From: an uncultured Acetatifactor sp. | GTDB lineage: Bacteria > Bacillota > Clostridia > Lachnospirales > Lachnospiraceae | Direction: 5' to 3' | DNA: 44,141 bases | NCBI GenBank assembly: GCA_910577035.1 | Contig: CAJTKW010000031.1 | Coordinates: 5,037 to 49,177 of the forward strand | Shown here: positions 1-7,826 of the stretch, in pieces | How the letters are laid out: the number at the start of each line of letters is the position of its first letter | Numbering within the stretch: the stretch's first letter is position 1 | Notes under the pieces: generated by a model | Database searches by the model: none | What the model was told of the DNA's origin: nothing | What the model saw: only the letters and a program-made list of their open reading frames with translations | Translations under genes and position numbers: made by a program

Positions 1-2
1 AA

Positions 3-242
3 AAGGAGCACTTGCCTTTATTGCCGGATGGAAGTATTCGTATTTTGGTGACGGCAGATCTGGAGATCATAAAAACACGATTTGCCGGGCGGATGCACGG
101 TAACCTGCCGGCACCGGTAGCGGACATGCTGGAAAGAAATCATGGCAGTTTTGACACGGAGCCGCACGACATCCATGTAATCTCCGGACAAACCAGTCTT
201 GACGATGTATGTAGAATTTTATCCTCGAAAAGGAGCCTTTGA
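3..242 (+). CDS. C-terminal part of a P-loop kinase-like protein (truncated by window edge)
   Basis: The frame is open from the first bases of the window (codons for K-E-H precede the TTG at 12), so this is the 3' end of a gene that begins outside. About 79 residues are visible. The segment with RILVTADLEIIKTRF, then a Gly/Pro/Met-rich stretch and HVISG, resembles the C-terminal half of small nucleotide or shikimate kinase-like P-loop proteins; the Walker A would lie upstream and cannot be seen. A TTG start at 12 behind AAAAGGAG is formally possible, but the conserved-looking residues before it argue for read-in from the left. The stop codon sits inside the stem-loop of its own terminator. 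The family assignment is from memory of similar sequences and is tentative. Confidence 0.5.
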   Translation, partial: KEHLPLLPDGSIRILVTADLEIIKTRFAGRMHGNLPAPVADMLERNHGSFDTEPHDIHVISGQTSLDDVCRILSSKRSL

Positions 243-254
243 CGGCTCCTTTTT
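228..254 (+). terminator. Rho-independent terminator
   Basis: A 10-bp inverted repeat, AAAAGGAGCC / GGCTCCTTTT, with a 6-nt loop, ends in a run of T. It overlaps the stop codon of the preceding gene and separates it from the restriction genes. Confidence 0.85.
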
Positions 255-296
255 GAATGAATCATTTAAAGGGGAATTACTTACCGTTCCCTTTCA

Positions 297-512
297 TTGG
301 CATTTCTGCCGGGAAAAAGGAATGAAGAATGTTCATATTTGCGATCGCGATGTGGAATACCTACAATAGTAATTCTTTTAGCCATGCTGGCAGCAGCCCT
401 TTTGCTGTCTGGCTGCGGGATTCCCCTGGTTCTTCCGGCAGTCCCTATGCAGACGCGAAGGCTATCCTTTTCCCCGGGAATTTCATCTGTGAAAACGGGT
501 AATAGTGATTAA
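297..512 (+). CDS. Possible small lipoprotein (uncertain ORF)
   Basis: A 71-codon frame starting with TTG has one hydrophobic stretch (residues 24-38) ending in LLLSGCG, which fits a lipobox with Cys40. The remainder is about 30 residues without recognisable features. No good ribosome binding site stands before the TTG at 297 or the later TTG at 339. It lies alone between a terminator and the DUF1016 gene. It may be a degraded remnant or chance; the lipobox-like pattern is the only support. Confidence 0.22.
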   Translation: MAFLPGKRNEECSYLRSRCGIPTIVILLAMLAAALLLSGCGIPLVLPAVPMQTRRLSFSPGISSVKTGNSD

Positions 513-542
513 TACAGGTAGAAACAATTTTTTTACGGTACC

Positions 543-1346
543 ATGCAAATTTCCGAGACACTGTTTCGGAAATTTGCGGTGGAAAAATCCGAAACAGTGT
601 TTCGCCTTTTTGAGGAAACTCTGCCGTTCACACTTCCTTGGTCGCATTATCTGCTGTTAATGCGCATCAAGGACGAGAACGAGCGGAAATTTTATGAAAT
701 TGAAGCCGCACAGTCAGGATGGAGCATCCGCACCTTGCAGCGGCAGTATAACTCCAGCCTCTACGAACGGCTTGTGCTCAGCCGGGAAAAGGGCGAAGTT
801 CTGCGCCTTGCGTCAGAGGGGAATATTGTCGCCAGGCCGCAGGACATCGTGAAGCAGCCAACGGTGCTGGAGTTTCTTGGTCTGGACGAAAAAGCAAAAT
901 ATGTGGAATCTGATTTAGAGACAGCGATCATCAACAAACTCCAAAAGTTTTTGTTGGAACTCGGAAAGGGATACCTGTTTGAGGCCAGACAGAAACGGTT
1001 CACTTACCGGGAAGAAAATTTCTATGTGGACCTTGTTTTTTATAACCGTCTGCTCCGCTGCTATGTGCTGATCGATTTGAAAATTGACAAGCTGACTCAT
1101 CAGGACTTGGGGCAAATGCTGATGTATGTGCATTACTATGACCGATACGAAAAGCTGCCGGACGAAAATCCGACCATCGGCATTCTGCTTTGCAAAGAAA
1201 AAGATGACGCTCTGGTAGAGATCACTTTGCCGGAGAATTCCAACATCTATGCGTCAGAATACCAGCTTTATTTGCCGGACAAAAAGGAACTTCAGAAAAA
1301 GCTCAAGGAATGGATTGCCGAGGAGACGGGAGGTGAGGAGTCATGA
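543..1346 (+). CDS. DUF1016 (YhcG-type) PD-(D/E)XK nuclease, N-terminally shortened
   Basis: 267 residues. From about residue 28 (LPFTLPWSHYLLLMRI) to the end it reads as the conserved part of DUF1016/YhcG proteins, including the nuclease core with VDLVFYNRLL, the D-x-K of VLIDLKID and LGQMLMYVHYYD. Full-length family members carry a further N-terminal domain of roughly 100 residues or more; here an in-frame TAG at 519 lies 24 bases upstream of the ATG, so that domain is absent and the gene may be a 5'-truncated derivative. The first codons contain repeated CCGAAACA/GTTTCGG-like blocks, including an 11-bp inverted repeat at 546-556/566-576. Its stop overlaps the Res start by 4 bases, implying coupled translation. 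Family members often sit in restriction loci; activity of this short form is unknown. Confidence 0.75.
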   Translation: MQISETLFRKFAVEKSETVFRLFEETLPFTLPWSHYLLLMRIKDENERKFYEIEAAQSGWSIRTLQRQYNSSLYERLVLSREKGEVLRLASEGNIVARPQDIVKQPTVLEFLGLDEKAKYVESDLETAIINKLQKFLLELGKGYLFEARQKRFTYREENFYVDLVFYNRLLRCYVLIDLKIDKLTHQDLGQMLMYVHYYDRYEKLPDENPTIGILLCKEKDDALVEITLPENSNIYASEYQLYLPDKKELQKKLKEWIAEETGGEES

Positions 1347-4300
1347 AGATACAGTACAGACACCAAAAATTCCAGGCCGATGCAGCCAGGGCCGTTGTGG
1401 ATGTCTTTGCCGGACAGCCCTATCTGACCCCCACCTATATGATGGACAGAGGCAGCGGAAATTATCAGATCGGCGTGAATGAAGAACGGGACTTCACCGG
1501 CTTCAGCAACCAGCGGATCGTTCCAGAGCTGTCCGACAAGCGGATTCTGGAGCAGCTGAACAAAATCCAGCGCGCCAACCAGCTCAAGCCGTCGGACAAG
1601 CTGGAGGGACGGGCCAATGGCTACAACCTCACCATTGAGATGGAGACCGGCGTGGGCAAGACCTACACCTATATCAAGACCATGTTCGAGCTGAACAAGC
1701 ACTACGGCTGGAGCAAGTTTATCGTGGTGGTACCCAGCGTAGCTATCCGGGAGGGCGTGTATAAGTCCTTTGAGATGACCCAGGAGCATTTTGCCGAGGA
1801 ATATGGGAAGAAGATACGCTTTTTTATCTACAACTCCGCCCAACTGACGGAGATTGATCGTTTTGCGTCGGACAGCTCCATCAATGTGATGATTATTAAT
1901 TCCCAGGCATTCAATGCAAAAGGCAAGGATGCCCGCCGGATTTACATGAAGCTGGATGAATTTCGTTCCCGCCGGCCCATTGATATTATCGCGAAAACTA
2001 ACCCGATTCTGATTATTGACGAGCCCCAGTCGGTGGAGGGTAAGCAGACCAGAGAGCGGCTGAAGGAATTTCACCCATTGCTGACTCTACGTTACTCCGC
2101 CACCCATAAGAGCGACAGCATCTACAATATGGTGTTCCGACTGGATGCTATGGAGGCATATAACCGGCGATTGGTCAAGAAGATCTCGGTGAAAGGAATC
2201 ACCGAAAGTGGTAGCACCGCCACCGACAGCTACCTCTATCTGGAAAGCATCAATCTCTCCAAAAGCGACCCCACCGCCACCTTGCAGTTCGAGGTAAAGA
2301 TGGCCAGTGGTGCTCCGAAGAAAAAGAGCCGTATCGTCAAAATCGGAGACAACCTTTATGACTACTCCGGTGGACTGGAGGAATACAGAAACGGTTTTGT
2401 GGTCAAGCAAATCGACGGGAGGGACGACTCGGTAGAGTTTATCAATGGCATCAAAATTTTTGCCGGAGATATGATTGGAGCAGTAGACGAAGATCAGCTG
2501 CGGCGCATCCAGATACGGGAAACCATCCTCTCCCACATCCAGCGGGAACGCCAGTTGTTTTATAAGGGCATCAAAGTCCTCTCGCTGTTCTTCATTGACG
2601 AAGTGGCAAACTACCGGGAATATGATGCGGCTGGCCAGCCAGTCAACGGAAAATATGCCGCCATGTTTGAGGAGGAGTATGAGGACATTATTGGAAGTAT
2701 GCAGCTTGCCATTGGCGATGATGAGTATCTCAGGTACTTGCAGGCTATCTCGGCATCAAAGACCCACGCCGGTTATTTTTCGGTGGACGGCAAAGGCAAA
2801 ATGGTCAACTCCAAGGTTGGCCGTAAGGAAACGACCTCTGATGATGTGAGTGCCTATGAGCTGATTATGAAGAACAAGGAGTTGCTGTTGGACCGTGACC
2901 CGGTTCGCTCCCCGGTGCGGTTTATCTTTTCCCACTCTGCCCTGCGGGAGGGCTGGGACAACCCGAATGTATTCCAGATTTGCACCTTGAAGCAGAGCGG
3001 CAGCGATGTCCGCAAGCGGCAGGAGGTGGGGCGCGGTCTGCGCCTGTGCGTCAACCAGAACGGCGAGCGAATGGATACCAATGTCCTTGGCAACGACGTG
3101 CATAACATCAACATTCTCACTGTCATTGCCAGTGAAAGCTACGACTCTTTCGCCAAGGGGCTGCAAACGGAGATGGCCGAAGCGGTCGCCGACCGTCCCC
3201 GCGCTGTAACAGTGGAATTGTTCGTCGGCAAGGTTATCAAAGACGAGCATGGCAATGAGCAGGTCATCGACCAGGCCACGGCCTCCGCCATTCACTTTTG
3301 TTTGATCGTCAATGGTTATATCGACCGCAAGGGCGCGCTGACTGACAAATATTATGAAGATAAGGCAAACGGCGAAATCAAAGTAGCGGAAGAAGTCGCA
3401 GACTCCGCCGCCTCAGTACTTGCGATCATTGATTCCATTTATGACGAGCGCAGTATGCAGCCGGAAAACGCCCGCAGCAACAATGTGGAGCTGCAGGTGG
3501 ATGAGGACAAATTGGCTATGCCGGAATTTAAGGCACTATGGTCAAGGATCAATGCCAAATCTATCTATATTGTTGATTTTGATACGGAGGAACTAATCCA
3601 AAAAGCCATTGCCGCACTGGACAGTAAACTGCACATCTCCCAAATTCACTTTCAGGTAGAAACCGGAGCAATGGCGACAATTCGATCCAAAGAAGAACTG
3701 TTGTCCGGCGCATCTTTTGTGAAAGAGGAATCCGCAAGCTACGGTGTAACTATGACGGCAAATTTCAATGTGAAGTATGACCTGATTGGAAAGCTGGTTG
3801 ATGAAACCGGGCTGACCCGCAAATCCCTTGTTGCCATTCTAAAGGGCATCCAGCCTGCTGTATTCAGTCAGTTTAAGGAGAACCCGGAGGAGTTTATCGT
3901 CAAAGCCGCAGCTCTCATCAACGACGAGAAAGCAACAGCGGTTATTGAGCATATTACCTATGATGTTCTGGACGACCATTACGGCACAGATGTCTTTACT
4001 GATCCGACTATCAAAGGCAGGCTTGGCGTAAACGCAATGAAAGCTCAAAAGCACCTGTACGACCACATCGTTTATGACTCGACCGGGGAGCGGGACTTTG
4101 CTGCCGATCTTGATACGAATACGAATGTGGCAGTCTATGTGAAACTGCCGGATGGATTTCATATCGCAACGCCGGTGGGCCATTATAACCCAGACTGGGC
4201 CATCGCTTTTTATGAGGGAACCGTCAAACATATTTATTTTGTAGCAGAAACGAAAGGCTCGATGCGTTCTATGCAGCTGCGACTGATCGAGCAGTCCAAA

Positions 4301-4402
4301 ATCCAGTGTGCCAGAGAACACTTCAAAGCCATTTCCGGCGATGGAGTAGTGTATGATGTGGTTGACAGTTATAGAACACTATTGGAAAAGGTCATGCGGT
4401 AA
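1343..4402 (+). CDS. Type III restriction endonuclease Res subunit
   Basis: 1019 residues, a normal length for Res. In type III systems Res is the ATP-dependent motor and nuclease and needs the Mod methyltransferase for target recognition. Visible are the SF2 helicase motifs: Walker A ETGVGKT (residues 101-107), motif II DEPQ (226-229), SAT (252-254), and the later FSHSALREGWDNPNVFQI and RQEVGRGLRL motifs near 530-570. The C-terminus has a PD-(D/E)XK nuclease pattern, PDWA (about 950) and ETKG (about 969). The start ATG overlaps the DUF1016 stop. No mod gene is present up to the window edge, and only the transposase remnant follows. It is therefore either an orphan Res or its Mod lies outside the window beyond an unrelated gene. 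The reading frame looks intact. Confidence 0.92.
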   Translation: MKIQYRHQKFQADAARAVVDVFAGQPYLTPTYMMDRGSGNYQIGVNEERDFTGFSNQRIVPELSDKRILEQLNKIQRANQLKPSDKLEGRANGYNLTIEMETGVGKTYTYIKTMFELNKHYGWSKFIVVVPSVAIREGVYKSFEMTQEHFAEEYGKKIRFFIYNSAQLTEIDRFASDSSINVMIINSQAFNAKGKDARRIYMKLDEFRSRRPIDIIAKTNPILIIDEPQSVEGKQTRERLKEFHPLLTLRYSATHKSDSIYNMVFRLDAMEAYNRRLVKKISVKGITESGSTATDSYLYLESINLSKSDPTATLQFEVKMASGAPKKKSRIVKIGDNLYDYSGGLEEYRNGFVVKQIDGRDDSVEFINGIKIFAGDMIGAVDEDQLRRIQIRETILSHIQRERQLFYKGIKVLSLFFIDEVANYREYDAAGQPVNGKYAAMFEEEYEDIIGSMQLAIGDDEYLRYLQAISASKTHAGYFSVDGKGKMVNSKVGRKETTSDDVSAYELIMKNKELLLDRDPVRSPVRFIFSHSALREGWDNPNVFQICTLKQSGSDVRKRQEVGRGLRLCVNQNGERMDTNVLGNDVHNINILTVIASESYDSFAKGLQTEMAEAVADRPRAVTVELFVGKVIKDEHGNEQVIDQATASAIHFCLIVNGYIDRKGALTDKYYEDKANGEIKVAEEVADSAASVLAIIDSIYDERSMQPENARSNNVELQVDEDKLAMPEFKALWSRINAKSIYIVDFDTEELIQKAIAALDSKLHISQIHFQVETGAMATIRSKEELLSGASFVKEESASYGVTMTANFNVKYDLIGKLVDETGLTRKSLVAILKGIQPAVFSQFKENPEEFIVKAAALINDEKATAVIEHITYDVLDDHYGTDVFTDPTIKGRLGVNAMKAQKHLYDHIVYDSTGERDFAADLDTNTNVAVYVKLPDGFHIATPVGHYNPDWAIAFYEGTVKHIYFVAETKGSMRSMQLRLIEQSKIQCAREHFKAISGDGVVYDVVDSYRTLLEKVMR

Positions 4403-4444
4403 CAGTTTCATTACCTCGCAAGCAGTGTTTTTGTCCCAAACCCT

Positions 4445-4780
4445 TTGACCAACCCCGTGGCCGGGGCTGGCTGTGTCCTCCTGCCCCCTGTCCGGGACGG
4501 TACCGGCAAAGGCAAGGTGGAGCGCAATTTCAGAACCCTGCATACACGCTTCCTGGACGCTCTTGACCCGCCAAAGATCAACGGCATCGAGGAACTCAAT
4601 TCCCTGCTGGCCGCTTATATACGCACCCACAACACTTCCGTCCATTCGCCACCGGCGCTGCCTCGTATGTCGGATACACGGAGGATCTGGCTCATGTCCG
4701 GATGCCCAAAAGTCCTTAATGGCTGGATGCTGTTTCCTGCACAAGGTTCGTAATGATTCGCCGTTCTACACCAGATGACT
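4445..4780 (+). pseudogene. Frameshifted C-terminal remnant of a DDE (rve) transposase
   Basis: The first frame gives PVRDGTGKGKVERNFRTL, the region around the catalytic Glu of rve-type transposases, then LDALDPPKINGIEELNSLL and AAYIRTHNTSVHS. Homology then changes frame: a second frame gives YTEDLAHVRMPKSP and, after a stop, WLDA; a third gives CFLHKVRNDSPFYTR (4710-4777). At least two frameshifts and the missing N-terminal DD residues make this a dead fragment. It begins about 60 bases after the Res gene and marks a past insertion at the boundary of the restriction genes. The exact IS family could not be fixed by eye. Confidence 0.75.
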
Positions 4781-4909
4781 TTCAGCAACCTGGGAATTAC
4801 CGTAAAGAGTACTGCCCTGACCGATGAGCAGGTCGGGCAGCTTATGGTGCTGTTTGAGGAGGCTGCCGGGAAGCTGCATAACAGGGTGCAGCTTTACCTG
4901 GAGGAATAG
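4775..4909 (+). other. Short unassigned ORF after the transposase remnant
   Basis: A 44-codon frame starting at an ATG (4775) and ending TAG (4909) encodes a mostly helical, acidic peptide beginning MTFSNLGITV and ending RVQLYLEE. No convincing ribosome binding site is present. It could be the tail of another gene lost with the IS insertion. No family was recognised. Confidence 0.2.
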
Positions 4910-4934
4910 TAGAGTGCGCCATGTGCATCCGACA

Positions 4935-5579
4935 CTATGCCTTGTCTTCCCTTTCCAGAACCTCACGGCATTTTTTGACGGCTTCGCCGCCGGCAATTCT
5001 ATCTTCGACGATCTGCCTGATTTGTGCGCACCAGGCGTTTGTTTTGGGAATATCGGAGCACAGATCCCGAAGTATCAGCTCTGCTTCTTTCAGGGCAGAA
5101 TGATATTGTTCGGCAGTAAGTTCACCGGATTGGTATGCTTCCTCCAGTTCATCCCGGTCGTCTGTCTTTATATCGCCCTCCGGCGTAAAGATAACGTCCA
5201 GATATTTGTCTATGTACACCGCAATTCCGTATTCGTCAAATTCAATGCCGTCCGTTATATCTACATACCATATGGAGGGCTGGTAGGTTTCGTTTACAGG
5301 CGAGGGATACGCCTTTCGCTCCGCATCATGGGTACCGTCCGGAAAGTACTTGACGGTAATTACCCTGTTTGTGTGGTCCGGTATCAGCTCCAGCCAGGTC
5401 ATACCGGCGCCGGTTACCTGTATTCTTCCGGCCTTTGGTGTCGCCCAGTAGTTTTCCTCACCGTCTGTCAGCCGGATCAGACATGCAAGCCCGTGGAATA
5501 TTTCATTGTCAATCCTCATCTGATAATAGGGGTAATACTGGAATCCCCAGCCGTCTCTGTTTAATCTTTTATGCTTCAT
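4935..5579 (-). CDS. DUF402 domain-containing protein
   Basis: 214 residues from the ATG at 5579; an upstream in-frame ATG at 5600 exists, but GGGAGG lies 6-7 bases before 5579 and decides the start. The protein has the DUF402 arrangement: a first part with RLTDGEENYW and GAGMTWLELIPD, then DGIEFDEYGIAVYIDKYLDVIFTP, and a helical C-terminal tail with AEQYHSALKEAE and IVEDRIAGG. DUF402 proteins are linked to RNA-associated AU-1 domains and to nucleoside di- or triphosphate hydrolysis; the true substrate here is unknown. It reads leftward away from the XRE gene and has its own promoter with a palindrome over it (5601-5642), so it is probably regulated locally. Confidence 0.75.
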   Translation of the reverse strand: MKHKRLNRDGWGFQYYPYYQMRIDNEIFHGLACLIRLTDGEENYWATPKAGRIQVTGAGMTWLELIPDHTNRVITVKYFPDGTHDAERKAYPSPVNETYQPSIWYVDITDGIEFDEYGIAVYIDKYLDVIFTPEGDIKTDDRDELEEAYQSGELTAEQYHSALKEAELILRDLCSDIPKTNAWCAQIRQIVEDRIAGGEAVKKCREVLEREDKA

Positions 5580-5600
5580 ATTGTCCTCCCTATGTGTCAA

Positions 5601-5642
5601 ATTCTACTGAAAGATTTTACGGTCGTCAAGAAAATCTTTCAG
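5601..5642 (-). promoter_or_regulatory. Promoter of the DUF402 gene with overlapping operator palindrome
   Basis: On the minus strand TTGACG (5624-5629) and TAGAAT (5601-5606) are 17 bp apart, about 20 bases upstream of the start. A perfect 12-bp inverted repeat, CTGAAAGATTTT (5607-5618) and AAAATCTTTCAG (5631-5642), covers the spacer and the region around -35, as expected for a repressor site. A further TGAAAGATATTACG copy lies at 5649-5662. The neighbouring XRE regulator is the obvious candidate binder, but this is inference. Confidence 0.65.
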
Positions 5643-5710
5643 TATAGTGAAAGATATTACGATTATTTGCAAAAACTTTCACCGGGGTTCATGTGTCTTT
5701 GCCGAAAAAG

Positions 5711-6337
5711 CTATACTTCATAAATTTTTTGGATTGCCTGTTTGAAGTTTAAGCCGTGAAGCACCCTCTCCGCCATTACCTCCCTTCCGCAATATACGGA
5801 GGGTAATTCATTTACATATTTCATGGCGGAAGCAGTATCGTCGCGATTTGCAGCAAGTAATGCCAGCAGCCGAAGAGCCCCGCATTGCATTCCGGGTTTG
5901 TCCGACTGCAGGATTCTGTTACATAGCAGGCTGATTTCTTTTGAGGTATCCTCGTTTTCGTTATTTTTTCCCGCAGGACGGCTGATGCTGGAATACAGGG
6001 TATTTGCAAGGCTGAATTGTAAATATACATCATTTGGATATATTTGCAGCATTTCTCTTATTCTGGCGGTTTTTTGTACAATCTCCAGATCCCGTATGTC
6101 AGCGAAAAATTGTTCCCGCTCTTCTGCCGCGCATTCTTTTGCATATCCCATCAGCGTATCTATGGATATGTCAAAATAGTCGGCCAAAATCGGCAGCATG
6201 ACAATGTCCGGATAGGTGGTTCCGTTTTCCCAGCGGCTGACAGTCTGGGAAGACACCCCTAAATGATAAGCAAGCTGCTCCTGTGTCAACCCCTTCTTCA
6301 CTCTGTGCTCTCTGATATTTGCACCCAAATACAACAT
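5711..6337 (-). CDS. XRE-family transcriptional regulator
   Basis: 208 residues. The N-terminus (about residues 5-60) is a classical helix-turn-helix: IREHRVKKGLTQEQLAYHLG, then VSSQTVSRWENGTTYPDI and the LPILADYFDISIDTLMG helix typical of Firmicutes XRE proteins. The C-terminal 140 residues are helical, TPR-like in character (for example EIVQKTARIREMLQIYPND and LQFSLANTLY), and would serve sensing or oligomerisation. A start ATG at 6337 follows AAGGGAAGGAAAAA. It lies upstream of, and in the same direction as, the DUF402 gene, whose promoter carries the best palindrome nearby. No cognate ligand can be inferred. Confidence 0.88.
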   Translation of the reverse strand: MLYLGANIREHRVKKGLTQEQLAYHLGVSSQTVSRWENGTTYPDIVMLPILADYFDISIDTLMGYAKECAAEEREQFFADIRDLEIVQKTARIREMLQIYPNDVYLQFSLANTLYSSISRPAGKNNENEDTSKEISLLCNRILQSDKPGMQCGALRLLALLAANRDDTASAMKYVNELPSVYCGREVMAERVLHGLNFKQAIQKIYEV

Positions 6338-6581
6338 TTTTTCCTTCCCTTGAAATTAATTTTTGCGTTCATCGTCCTGCAATGAAAGCATGGATAAATA
6401 CCCTGCCGCCGCATATCCTGCGAAATATGGATGGCCGTTCTGCTGTCTTATGTCACGCGGAAGGTGGTTACAGTATAAGTATAACTTACGGACCCAATTG
6501 TGTTCCATAGCATAAATCAGTAAAAATGTGCGGGTTTTGAGTATTCGGTATGCGTCTGGTTTGAAAGATTTACCAATTTTT

Positions 6582-7370
6582 TTACCGCTGCTTCCAGCAT
6601 CGAAATAAGCAAAGCCACTGGATGTACAGCGTCACGCCGTCCTCGTGGGCATGGGGAAGCCCTGCCTGCTTTAATGCCACGGATACCTGCCGTTTTGTGA
6701 GCAGGCCGTTTCTGCCCAAGATCCCGTATTTCAGAGAGTGCTCAATAAAATATTTAAAATCCTTTAGCTGTTCTCTGTTTAAATCCGGCACGGCTTTCCT
6801 GGAGAAATGCACCAGCACGGAATCCACAGAAGGCATGGGATGAAAATCCTCCCTGTGCAAATGATACAGGATTTTCATTTCCCAGTTTACCTTGAGCAGC
6901 AGGGATTGTCTCGTTTCCTTTCCCGTTCCTGTGAACCTTTTGGCCGCACCTTTCTCCATAATCAGCCAAATATCCTTTGGCGGATTAGGTGTGCCTGTCA
7001 GTTTTTCCAGGATTTGCGTGGTAATGCAATAAGGAATATTGGAAAACACCTTGTAATCCCCCTTTGCCGGGAGAGAATACTTTAAAAAGTCTCCGTGGGT
7101 CAGACTTAAATTGGAATAGCCGTCCAGTTTCAGTTTGGAGCTTTCGTATAATTTCCGGTCAAGCTCCACGGAACAGACATGTCCGCTCCTTCTGCAGAGA
7201 GCCTCCGTCAGATGCCCCTTTCCCGTTCCGATTTCAATTACTGTGTCATTCTCACAAATATCGGTAAGCCGGAGGAGCCTTTGGATCAATGCTTTACTGG
7301 TAATAAAGTTTTGGGAATCAGACAGCCTGGTGCTGTGGCTGGTATTGGATTGTTTCCTGCTTTTCTGCAT
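6582..7370 (-). CDS. erm: Erm-type 23S rRNA adenine-N6 methyltransferase
   Basis: 262 residues, close to family size. Erm proteins dimethylate A2058 of 23S rRNA and give macrolide-lincosamide-streptogramin B resistance. Motifs: SQNFITS near the start (residues 19-25), the SAM-binding motif EIGTGKGHLT (46-55), the acidic VELD (68-71), catalytic NIPY (111-114), and FHPMPSVDSVLV. NIPY rather than the NLPY common in the related KsgA/RsmA group, together with the short C-terminal domain, favours Erm over a housekeeping dimethyltransferase. The start at 7370 has AAGGAGG 6-7 bases upstream. The SD can be sequestered in a hairpin (7376-7415), suggesting translational control. The erm class cannot be named from sequence alone, and resistance is inferred. 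Confidence 0.85.
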   Translation of the reverse strand: MQKSRKQSNTSHSTRLSDSQNFITSKALIQRLLRLTDICENDTVIEIGTGKGHLTEALCRRSGHVCSVELDRKLYESSKLKLDGYSNLSLTHGDFLKYSLPAKGDYKVFSNIPYCITTQILEKLTGTPNPPKDIWLIMEKGAAKRFTGTGKETRQSLLLKVNWEMKILYHLHREDFHPMPSVDSVLVHFSRKAVPDLNREQLKDFKYFIEHSLKYGILGRNGLLTKRQVSVALKQAGLPHAHEDGVTLYIQWLCLFRCWKQR

Positions 7371-7375
7371 TGTAT

Positions 7376-7415
7376 GCCTCCTTTTTGCTTTGCTTGTTCA
7401 AGGTAACAAAGAGGC
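7376..7415 (-). promoter_or_regulatory. Candidate SD-sequestering hairpin before erm
   Basis: In the minus-strand transcript, GCCUC (complement of 7411-7415) can pair with GAGGC of the erm ribosome binding site (complement of 7376-7380), closed by an inner UUGUU/AACAA stem (7394-7398/7405-7409) with a 6-nt loop. The stem has a large asymmetric bulge on the SD side. Such anti-SD pairing is how inducible erm genes are kept silent. No clear leader peptide with a good start was found. Confidence 0.4.
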
Positions 7416-7729
7416 AATAAAAAAGCAGGATATTCCCCAGAAACGGAAATTTCCCTGCCAAATTCATACAAGCCATACAAGCCGGCCCTGCTGAAAAAGC
7501 CGAATACGGTGTCGGTCAAACAGGCGACCTGAAACAAGTCTGCCGACTATCTGCAAAAAGCATGAAGAGTTTGTATTGCACGCAAAAAAATCCCATTTAC
7601 ATGAGACAATATATCTGCTTTCTTACTGCCCCTGGATACGGGACTTTCTGCAATTACAAACACCCACTGTATAAAACCGCCTTTCGCTTTCTCCACTCAA
7701 TATACAATATCAAAGCCGGCTTGTCAATT

Positions 7730-7769
7730 CCAAACATCCTTGCTGTTTGGAAATAATTCGTGTTATACT
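7730..7769 (+). promoter_or_regulatory. Promoter with overlapping inverted repeat
   Basis: TTGCTG (7740-7745) and TATACT (7764-7769) are separated by 18 bp and stand about 58 bases before the membrane-protein gene. A 7-bp inverted repeat CCAAACA (7730-7736) / TGTTTGG (7744-7750) overlaps the -35 element, which would fit an operator. Binder unknown. Confidence 0.45.
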
Positions 7770-7826
7770 ATTATTGCCGGATACATAGGATCTAAAGCAA
7801 TACTTTTATCAGAGGAGGGATTTTTT

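Noticed and set aside
6319..6510. 63-codon plus-strand ORF between the XRE and erm genes
   Set aside because: No SD and no motif. The 244-base gap shows nothing else that I could support.
7398..7476. Short erm leader peptide starting at the minus-strand ATG at 7476
   Set aside because: On careful reading the run of six T shifts the frame, so the ORF runs into the erm gene instead of stopping before it. The frame that does stop (TGA near 7402) has no ATG, GTG or well-placed TTG start, and no SD.
7562..7756. 64-codon plus-strand ORF upstream of the membrane-protein gene
   Set aside because: No SD, no recognisable domain, and it overlaps the promoter and palindrome of the next gene.
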